NCBI GenBank assembly: GCA_029856375.1 | Contig: JAHQWX010000165.1 | Location: 1-5,326, forward strand | Direction of reading: 5' to 3' | From: Promethearchaeia archaeon | Lineage (GTDB): Archaea; Asgardarchaeota; Lokiarchaeia; Sigyniarchaeales; SOKP01 | Length of the DNA: 5,326 nucleotides | In this document: piece by piece, positions 1 through 4,414 of the stretch | How positions within the stretch are numbered: the stretch's first letter is position 1 | How the letters are laid out: each line of letters begins with the position of its first letter | Translations under genes and position numbers: made by a program | The notes under the pieces: generated by a model | What the model was told of the DNA's origin: nothing | The model's input: the letters and a program-made list of their open reading frames with translations, nothing else | Databases searched by the model: none

Positions 1-1
1 C

Positions 2-418
2 ATCGACCAACTATTGAATATGGACATAATTCCAATCATAAACGAGAACGACCCCGTCGCGATATACGAGCTTAGGTATGGCGACAACGATATTTTATCC
101 GCAATCGTGTCGGTACTATTGTATGTCGACCTGTACATCATTTTAACGGATGTGGAGGGATTGTGCGATAAGAATCCCAAAACGACTAGCGATTACGAAA
201 TTATTAAGTATGTAGAAAAGATCGACGACAATCTGGAAAAATTGATCGAAGACAGCGGGTATAGCAGTTTTGGAGGCATGGAGTCGAAGATAAAGGCAAT
301 GAAAAAGGTTACAAATGTGGGCGTTCCCGCAATAATAACTTCTGGAACGATTCAAGATGTGTTAATAAAATTATTAGACGGGGAAGAGTTAGGGACGTTT
401 TTTGCCGCTCAAGTATAG
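2..418 (+). CDS. proB: Glutamate 5-kinase, C-terminal part (5' end outside window)
   Basis: This is the last 138 residues of glutamate 5-kinase, the cytoplasmic enzyme that phosphorylates glutamate with ATP in the first step of proline synthesis. The frame is open from base 2, so the gene starts left of the window; a TTG at 14 is internal. Family signatures are in order: IIPIINENDPVA, GDNDILSA (substrate and nucleotide binding region), LTDVEGL followed by NP, then GGMESK with the conserved lysine, and a closing GE-LGTFF. The protein ends about 10 residues after this, so it is the short amino-acid-kinase form without the PUA domain found on E. coli ProB. One oddity: the residues just before GGM are S-S-F, where most family members have G-T. 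It ends in TAG, 25 bases before proA, which fits a proBA operon. Identification is from recognised family motifs. Confidence 0.93.
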   Translation: MDQLLNMDIIPIINENDPVAIYELRYGDNDILSAIVSVLLYVDLYIILTDVEGLCDKNPKTTSDYEIIKYVEKIDDNLEKLIEDSGYSSFGGMESKIKAMKKVTNVGVPAIITSGTIQDVLIKLLDGEELGTFFAAQV

Positions 419-429
419 TTTTGGAAATT

Positions 430-434
430 AGGAG
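430..434 (+). promoter_or_regulatory. Ribosome binding site of proA
   Basis: AGGAG lies 9 bases before the ATG at 444 and continues as GGAGAT, a good match to the anti-Shine-Dalgarno sequence of archaeal 16S rRNA. It fixes the proA start. None of the three regulator genes further right has a comparable site. Confidence 0.75.
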
Positions 435-443
435 ATTAAAATT

Positions 444-1700
444 ATGAGTATCCAAAGCGAGATGAACAAAATAGGAGAGAACGCTCAAACAGCGGCTTTT
501 AAACTAAAATTACTCCCCACAAAAAAGAAGAATGATGCGCTACTCGAGATGGCGGACGCTCTCGTTGCAAATATGCCTCAAATTATCGAGAAGAACAAAA
601 TTGATATTGCGAACGCCGAAAAGGACGGCTTACCTAAAGCAAAAATCGAGCGACTGATATTGAACGAATCGAGAATTAACGACATGGCGCGCGGTATTCG
701 CGATGTGGCAACTTTGAAAGACCCTGTGGGCGAAGAGGTTTCCATGTGGGAAAGGCCAAACGGTTTGCGCGTTGGGCGCGTTCGCGTTCCTTTGGGCGTC
801 GTGGGAATAATTTACGAGTCTCGACCTAATGTCACTGCCGATGTAGCAGCGTTGTGTTTAAAATCTGGAAACGCGGTGATCTTAAGAGGGGGGAGCGAAG
901 CGATTAACTCCAACTCAATAATTGCGGATGTGTTGAGCAACGCAGCCATTAACGCCGGAATTCCCGAAAACTCAATTCAACTAATAAAAAACACGGATCG
1001 GGAATTCGTACGCGTAATGCTTAAGTTAAACAAATACATCGATGTAATAATCCCTAGAGGCGGAGCGGGGCTTATACAAATGGTGGTGCAAAACGCGACG
1101 GTTCCGACCATTGAAACGGGAGTTGGCGTGGATAGTATCTTTGTGAATTACGACGCTGATTTCGAGATGGCAAAAAACATAATAATCAACGCAAAAACTC
1201 AGCGACCGGCCGTGTGCAACGCTCTCGACAAATTACTGGTTCACGAAAAAATAAAAGACGAATTTATTTTGTTTATAATCGAAGAAATCAGGAAATACGG
1301 CGTTGAGGTGCGAGGCGACGATGAGACTAGAAAGATCGTTCCAGAGGTTATACCTGCTACCGAAGAAGACTGGGGTACCGAATACTTGGATTTAATAATG
1401 TGCGTGAGAGTGGTAAAGGACATCGCCGAGGCGATCGACATTATTACGAAGTACGATACTAAGCACTCGGAAGCGATTATTACGAATAATGACGAAGATT
1501 CCCAAAAATTTCTCAACGAGGTCGACGCGGCAGCGGTTTATGTGAACGCATCCACTCGTTTCACTGACGGGGGACAATTCGGACTAGGAGCTGAGATGGG
1601 CATATCTACTCAAAAATTACATTGTCGAGGGCCCTTCGCGCTAGAGGCTTTAACCAGCACGAAATTCGTCGTGTATGGGAGCGGCCAAATTCGGGAATAG
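444..1700 (+). CDS. proA: Gamma-glutamyl phosphate reductase (glutamate-5-semialdehyde dehydrogenase)
   Basis: ProA reduces gamma-glutamyl phosphate with NADPH to glutamate-5-semialdehyde, the second step of proline synthesis, and usually works with ProB. At 418 residues it is the normal family length and complete. Visible signatures are PLGVVGIIYESRPNV (about 116-130), LKSGNAVILRGGSEA (139-153), PRGGAGL (204-210), IETGVG (223-228), and TQRPAVCNA with the catalytic cysteine at residue 258 (codon 1215-1217). They are followed by RFTDGGQFGLGAEMGIST (about 371-388) and RGPFALEALTS near the end. The start is supported by AGGAG 9 bases upstream. After ETGVG, the N-C-H commonly seen in bacterial ProA is V-D-S here. 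The gene follows proB after 25 bases and is almost certainly co-transcribed with it. It ends in TAG. Confidence 0.97.
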   Translation: MSIQSEMNKIGENAQTAAFKLKLLPTKKKNDALLEMADALVANMPQIIEKNKIDIANAEKDGLPKAKIERLILNESRINDMARGIRDVATLKDPVGEEVSMWERPNGLRVGRVRVPLGVVGIIYESRPNVTADVAALCLKSGNAVILRGGSEAINSNSIIADVLSNAAINAGIPENSIQLIKNTDREFVRVMLKLNKYIDVIIPRGGAGLIQMVVQNATVPTIETGVGVDSIFVNYDADFEMAKNIIINAKTQRPAVCNALDKLLVHEKIKDEFILFIIEEIRKYGVEVRGDDETRKIVPEVIPATEEDWGTEYLDLIMCVRVVKDIAEAIDIITKYDTKHSEAIITNNDEDSQKFLNEVDAAAVYVNASTRFTDGGQFGLGAEMGISTQKLHCRGPFALEALTSTKFVVYGSGQIRE

Positions 1701-1747
1701 GGGAAGGGAAAATAAGAGGGAAGGAGCGTCATTTGATTCAAGGGATT

Positions 1748-1793
1748 AACTAATAAAACGGGATTTCGCTCTACTTCCAAACTCTTATTAGTT
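1748..1793. repeat. 9-bp inverted repeat behind proA
   Basis: AACTAATAA (1748-1756) pairs perfectly with TTATTAGTT (1785-1793) across a 28-base loop. The arms are AT-rich and no strong T-tract follows directly, so it is a weak candidate for an RNA 3'-end structure of the proBA transcript or a protein binding site. It begins 47 bases after the proA stop. Confidence 0.4.
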
Positions 1794-1916
1794 GTTTGGT
1801 AATAAAAATATGTTACGATTGAACAATTTAAAGGCAAATATATAAAGGTTTTGCTATTTCGTTCGTTTTTTGACAGCTATACTGTTTAACAATATTGTGA
1901 AGCAAAAAAACTTAAA

Positions 1917-1950
1917 AACAACAAATTATGTTGTTAATCATCAACAACAT
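1917..1950. promoter_or_regulatory. AACAACA repeat array, candidate operator upstream of wHTH-1
   Basis: Three copies of one heptamer alternate in direction: AACAACA (1917-1923), TGTTGTT (1929-1935), AACAACA (1943-1949). The last two form a perfect 8-bp dyad, ATGTTGTT and AACAACAT, around a 7-base spacer. The array ends 10 bases before the wHTH-1 promoter motif. A single AACAACA (2761-2767) sits at exactly the same distance from the wHTH-2 promoter motif. This is the layout expected for an operator bound by a dimeric winged-helix protein, but which protein binds is inference. Confidence 0.45.
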
Positions 1951-1960
1951 TGTCATTCAA

Positions 1961-1976
1961 CAGTAATGTTTATAAA
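1961..1976 (+). promoter_or_regulatory. Archaeal promoter (BRE/TATA) of wHTH-1
   Basis: CAGTAATGTTTATAAA contains a TTTATAAA box of archaeal TATA type, preceded by a BRE-like purine-containing stretch. The first 14 bases recur without change before wHTH-2 and wHTH-3. Transcription would be expected to start about 25 bases downstream, near 1995-2000, giving a leader of roughly 45 bases before the ATG at 2043. This position rules out the upstream TTG at 1950 as the real start. Confidence 0.7.
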
Positions 1977-2042
1977 GTTAAACGCAAAAATGTAATTACA
2001 AACCCAATATCTAAAAAATTAATAGCTATAAAATCGAATGCG

Positions 2043-2735
2043 ATGAGTCCAAATAACGAAATTGACTACATGAAAATAATTTTAGAGTGTTTAGAGATTA
2101 ATACGGCTGGATTGACGATTACGGATATCGCAAAAAAAACCGATATTTCTAGAAATACTATCTATCGGTACATAGATATTTTGGAAGAGAAAGATCTTGT
2201 TTTTAAGAAGAAGGTTGGGGCGTACCACCTCTATTTTACGAAAGAACGGGAAATCCTTAAAAAAGACCTTATTTATGGCTTTTATAAAGGTTTATTATCG
2301 GTTTTTAAAGAAAACAATCCAAATAAGGAAAACTTATACAAGGAGATTGGAAAGAGTCTCGCTAAATATGTCCCAGCTTCATTATGGGCCATTGGTTCCA
2401 AGCTACAAAAAAGGCTAAAACAATTTTCGAACGAATTTTTGTTGAAAACCGTGGGAAAATTTCTACAGTACTTGGATCCGCTTAAATTGAACCTAACTCT
2501 CAAGGAAATTGAAATGAGCGAAAATAATAATAGCGTGCAATACCATTTTATTAACATTGAAAGCGCTAAGAACGATCCAGAATTTATTAACCATTATTAT
2601 TTACTCGTAGGGTTCGTAGAGGTTAAATTAGGTGAGATTTGCGGGAAGAAATTTAAATGCGACTTACAAGAATTCAAAATTTCCGAAAATCCCGAAGATA
2701 TTTATATCAAAATATCTCTTGAGATAATGGATTAA
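2043..2735 (+). CDS. Winged-helix transcription regulator, first paralogue (wHTH-1)
   Basis: A 230-residue DNA-binding protein, probably a transcription regulator. Residues 10-66 form a winged helix: a first helix, then LTITDIAKKTD, the turn IS, the recognition helix RNTIYRYIDILEEKD, and a basic wing KKKVGAYHLYFT. The rest (about 75-230) is one cytoplasmic domain with no membrane segment. It ends in a pattern of HYYLLVGFVE, then KKFKCD with Cys206, then YIKISLEI. This resembles the end of V4R-type small-molecule-binding domains, but only weakly. The frame can be extended to a TTG at 1950, but ATG 2043 is preferred: the promoter motif lies inside the extension, and MSPNNEIDY matches the starts of the two paralogues, giving three proteins of exactly 230 residues. 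No Shine-Dalgarno site is seen. By hand count it is about 43 percent identical to wHTH-2 (100 of 230, no gaps). Target and ligand are unknown. Confidence 0.88.
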   Translation: MSPNNEIDYMKIILECLEINTAGLTITDIAKKTDISRNTIYRYIDILEEKDLVFKKKVGAYHLYFTKEREILKKDLIYGFYKGLLSVFKENNPNKENLYKEIGKSLAKYVPASLWAIGSKLQKRLKQFSNEFLLKTVGKFLQYLDPLKLNLTLKEIEMSENNNSVQYHFINIESAKNDPEFINHYYLLVGFVEVKLGEICGKKFKCDLQEFKISENPEDIYIKISLEIMD

Positions 2736-2774
2736 CTCCTTCTTAATTCTTTTTCGCTAGAACAACACTATTGA

Positions 2775-2794
2775 TAATCAGTAATGTTTATAAA
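2775..2794 (+). promoter_or_regulatory. Archaeal promoter (BRE/TATA) of wHTH-2
   Basis: TAATCAGTAATGTTTATAAA contains the shared 14-base motif (2779-2792) and a TTTATAAA box (2787-2794). Its first 18 bases are identical to the wHTH-3 promoter. Initiation is expected near 2813-2818, close to TACACA at 2816-2821, leaving a leader of about 60 bases that includes a nine-T run (2829-2837). An AACAACA heptamer starts 20 bases before the GTAATG core. Confidence 0.72.
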
Positions 2795-2828
2795 TTTGAA
2801 TTATTATGATTATTTTACACATACGTGA

Positions 2829-2837
2829 TTTTTTTTT
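2829..2837 (+). other. Nine-T run in the leader of wHTH-2
   Basis: A run of nine T lies between the predicted transcription start and the ATG, flanked by GTGA and TCAC (2825-2840), a weak 4-bp dyad. Runs of five or more U are the intrinsic stop signal of archaeal RNA polymerase, so a run in the first transcribed bases could cause early termination or pausing. An eight-T run stands in the matching place before wHTH-3 (3705-3712). Confidence 0.4.
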
Positions 2838-2875
2838 CACTTTAAATACAGTATCTACAATAGAAATGAACCCTA

Positions 2876-3568
2876 ATGAGTCCTTCTAACGATATCGATT
2901 ACAAGAAAAACATCATGGATCTTTTGCTGAAAAACGTCGCTGGTTTGACTATAACGGACATATCAGAAAAATTAGGGATTTCGCGCAACACGGTTTATAG
3001 ATACATAGGTCTCTTGGTTGAAAAGGGTAAAGTGCAAAAAAAGAAAATAGGTGCTTACACTTTATATTTCACTTCAGAAACGGAAACTATTCCAAAAGGT
3101 TTAGTTTTTACTTTTTATTTGGGGTATTTGTCAACTTTTAAAGATAATTTTAAAGATGTACAGGAGAGTTACAAGCAACTAGGAAAAATAGTTGCCCAAA
3201 AAACTCAATTTCCAATAGGTACTGAAGATTCTGAGACAACTGAGTCTTTAGGAAAATATACAAACCATTATTTTATGGAAATATTTGGGAAAATGTGGCC
3301 TTATTTCGATCCACTTCCGCACCAACTCGATGTATTAGATATTAAAATTGACGGAGAAGAAAACAAAGCAATATACCACTTTGGAAACGCAGAACTGCTC
3401 GAGTTTGATCCGGATTTCATCATCCACTTCTACGTCGTTTCGGGATACGTCGAGCACAGATTAAAGGCTCAATTCAATAAGGATGTCAAGTGTGATATTT
3501 TGGAATATAACGCTTCGAAAAATAGAGAAGAGTGTTATGTAAAAGTTTCTCTCGAAGTTATAAAATAA
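2876..3568 (+). CDS. Winged-helix transcription regulator, second paralogue (wHTH-2)
   Basis: A 230-residue probable transcription regulator. The winged helix is at residues 10-66: LTITDISEKLG, turn IS, recognition helix RNTVYRYIGLLVEKG, then a lysine-rich wing KVQKKKIGAYTLYFT. The C-terminal domain contains YKQLGKIVAQ (99-108), WPYFDPL (141-147), IYHFGNAELLEFDPDF (166-181), HFYVVSGYVEHRL (184-196) and two cysteines, Cys206 and Cys220, ending in YVKVSLEV. The G-YVEH-L to Cys to Cys-Y-VKV order recalls V4R-type sensor domains; this is a weak inference. ATG 2876 is chosen because MSPSNDIDY matches both neighbours and gives equal length. An out-of-frame ATG stands 10 bases upstream. The gene has its own promoter and no Shine-Dalgarno site, so it is probably a single transcription unit. 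It is about 82 percent identical to wHTH-3 (189 of 230, hand count, no gaps). Confidence 0.9.
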   Translation: MSPSNDIDYKKNIMDLLLKNVAGLTITDISEKLGISRNTVYRYIGLLVEKGKVQKKKIGAYTLYFTSETETIPKGLVFTFYLGYLSTFKDNFKDVQESYKQLGKIVAQKTQFPIGTEDSETTESLGKYTNHYFMEIFGKMWPYFDPLPHQLDVLDIKIDGEENKAIYHFGNAELLEFDPDFIIHFYVVSGYVEHRLKAQFNKDVKCDILEYNASKNREECYVKVSLEVIK

Positions 3569-3589
3569 CTTACTTTTATTCAAGGGTAA
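2876..3589 (+). repeat. Tandem duplication, left copy (right copy 3721-4434)
   Basis: This segment and 3721-4434 align base for base with a constant offset of 845 and no gaps, covering the whole regulator gene and 21 bases beyond its stop (17 of 21 identical there). The promoter and leader also match (TAATCAGTAATGTTTATA, TACACA, T-run, CTT then AAA), with indels. Divergence is uneven: 2972-3099 differs at only two of 128 bases, while the segments around it differ at many third positions and residues 91-130 are the most changed. Confidence 0.85.
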
Positions 3590-3629
3590 ACCTTAACGGG
3601 GGGAATACGAGATGGAACCTTGTAATTTC
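3571..3629 (-). pseudogene. Decayed remnant of an mttB 3' end
   Basis: Read on the minus strand, this spacer resembles the last codons of the MttB gene at 4415-4495. The final part reads F-T-L-E-stop-K-stop against I-T-F-E-E-K-stop. Further in, GTA, two changed codons and CCG match the codons for V-S-L-P after a one-codon gap, and GAAATTACAAGG matches GAATATTACAAGG of the intact gene, with roughly 20 bases missing between these blocks. The in-frame stop and indels show it is not functional. The similarity continues directly from the duplicated regulator gene, so the remnant is best explained as having been copied with it. Each match is short, and the call rests on their order and shared flank. 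Confidence 0.55.
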
Positions 3630-3635
3630 CTCAGT

Positions 3636-3651
3636 ATTACTAATCAGTAAT
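3636..3651. promoter_or_regulatory. Dyad overlapping the wHTH-3 promoter, candidate operator
   Basis: ATTACT (3636-3641) and AGTAAT (3646-3651) are perfect 6-bp inverted arms around AATC. The right arm is part of the conserved promoter motif, so a protein bound here would cover the BRE and compete with the basal factors. The matching place before wHTH-2 reads ATTGAT-AATC-AGTAAT, with two bases of the left arm changed. Confidence 0.4.
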
Positions 3652-3660
3652 GTTTATATG
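3641..3660 (+). promoter_or_regulatory. Archaeal promoter (BRE/TATA) of wHTH-3
   Basis: TAATCAGTAATGTTTATATG carries the 14-base motif at 3645-3658 with a TTTATAT box (3653-3659). Initiation is expected near 3680, giving a leader of about 40 bases to the ATG at 3721. The leader holds TACACA (3691-3696) and an eight-T run (3705-3712), both shared with wHTH-2. Confidence 0.7.
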
Positions 3661-3704
3661 TTTGAGTTTTATTATAAAATATTATTATTCTACACAAATG
3701 TATA

Positions 3705-3712
3705 TTTTTTTT
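3705..3712 (+). other. Eight-T run in the leader of wHTH-3
   Basis: A run of eight T lies 8 bases before the start codon, in the same position relative to TACACA and CTTaaa as the nine-T run before wHTH-2. It also falls inside a possible 8-codon upstream frame (3698-3724) whose TGA overlaps the wHTH-3 ATG. Confidence 0.35.
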
Positions 3713-3720
3713 CTCTTAAA

Positions 3721-4413
3721 ATGAGTCCCTCCAACGATATTGATTACGAGAAAAACATAATGGATCTTTTGCTAAAAAATATCGCTGGATTGACTGTAAC
3801 GGACATATCAGAGAAGTTAGGGATTTCGCGCAACACGGTTTATAGATACATAGGTCTCTTGGTTGAAAAGGGTAAAGTGCAAAAAAAGAAAATAGGCGCC
3901 TACACTTTATATTTCACTTCAGAAACGGAAACTATTCCAAAAGGCTTAGTATTCACTTTTTATTTGGGGTATTTATCAACTATGAAAGATATTATGCGAA
4001 ATAAACAGGCAAATTACAAACAGCTTGGGAAAATAGTTGCGCAAAGGGTTCAATTTCCAATGTGGGTTGAGGATTCTGTACCAAGTGAATCGTTAGAAAA
4101 TTATACGGACCATTATTTTTTAGAAATCTTTGGAAATATGTGGCCTTACTTCGATCCAATTCCCAACCAACTCGACATTTTAGACACTAAAATTGACGGA
4201 GAAGGAAATAAAGCTATTTACCACTTTGGAAAATCAGAATTGCTCGAATTTGATCCAGATTTCATTATCCATTTCTACATAGTTTCGGGATATGTGGAAT
4301 ATAGATTAAAGGCCCAATTCAATAAGGATGTCAAGTGCGATATTATAGAATACAACTCTTCTAAAGAAAGAGAAAAGTGTTACATAAAAGTTTCTCTTAA
4401 AATTTTGAAATAA
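3721..4413 (+). CDS. Winged-helix transcription regulator, third paralogue (wHTH-3)
   Basis: A 230-residue probable transcription regulator, near-twin of wHTH-2. The winged helix is at residues 10-66, with recognition helix RNTVYRYIGLLVEKG and wing KVQKKKIGAYTLYFT identical to wHTH-2, so both should recognise the same DNA. Differences cluster at residues 88-130, the start of the C-terminal domain, where 19 of 43 positions changed, as expected if the sensed ligand or partner diverged. Cys206 and Cys220 are kept. The frame is open back to 3532, inside wHTH-2, but ATG 3721 is preferred: the promoter lies at 3641-3660, the start MSPSNDIDY matches the paralogues, and the length is again 230. The ATG is preceded by AAA with no Shine-Dalgarno site. 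The stop is one base from the stop of the opposing mttB, so the two genes converge and their transcripts very likely overlap. Confidence 0.9.
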   Translation: MSPSNDIDYEKNIMDLLLKNIAGLTVTDISEKLGISRNTVYRYIGLLVEKGKVQKKKIGAYTLYFTSETETIPKGLVFTFYLGYLSTMKDIMRNKQANYKQLGKIVAQRVQFPMWVEDSVPSESLENYTDHYFLEIFGNMWPYFDPIPNQLDILDTKIDGEGNKAIYHFGKSELLEFDPDFIIHFYIVSGYVEYRLKAQFNKDVKCDIIEYNSSKEREKCYIKVSLKILK

Positions 4414-4414
4414 C

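Larger units (their letters stand above)
1701..2042. other. Gene-free spacer between proA and wHTH-1
   Basis: No credible coding region lies in these 342 bases. A minus-strand open frame that overlaps the proA end has no family resemblance or ribosome site. Going right, the spacer holds a purine-rich stretch just after the proA stop, a 9-bp inverted repeat (1748-1793), an AT-rich TATATAAA (1839-1846), a 10-bp palindrome ACAATATTGT (1889-1898), the AACAACA-type repeat array (1917-1950), and the promoter of wHTH-1 (1961-1976) with its leader. The density of short repeats close to the promoter suggests a regulated promoter. Confidence 0.7.

Noticed and set aside
1241..1837. Minus-strand frames opposite the proA end and spacer
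   Set aside because: They lie opposite a strongly conserved gene, with no ribosome site or motif. The one reaching 1837 is not supported by any promoter-to-start arrangement.
1839..1846. TATATAAA as a promoter (or TTTATATA on the minus strand)
   Set aside because: It is a good TATA match in an AT-rich spacer, but no gene starts at a fitting distance on either strand and it lacks the motif shared by the three regulators. A small RNA cannot be excluded.
1950..2042. N-terminal extension of wHTH-1 from a TTG at 1950
   Set aside because: The conserved promoter motif (1961-1976) lies inside it, so the mRNA would start after the TTG. The extension has no counterpart in the paralogues, while ATG 2043 gives the shared MSP start and 230 residues.
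3532..3720. N-terminal extension of wHTH-3 overlapping the end of wHTH-2
   Set aside because: It spans the mttB remnant and the wHTH-3 promoter, and the paralogues have nothing like it. ATG 3721 matches the family start.
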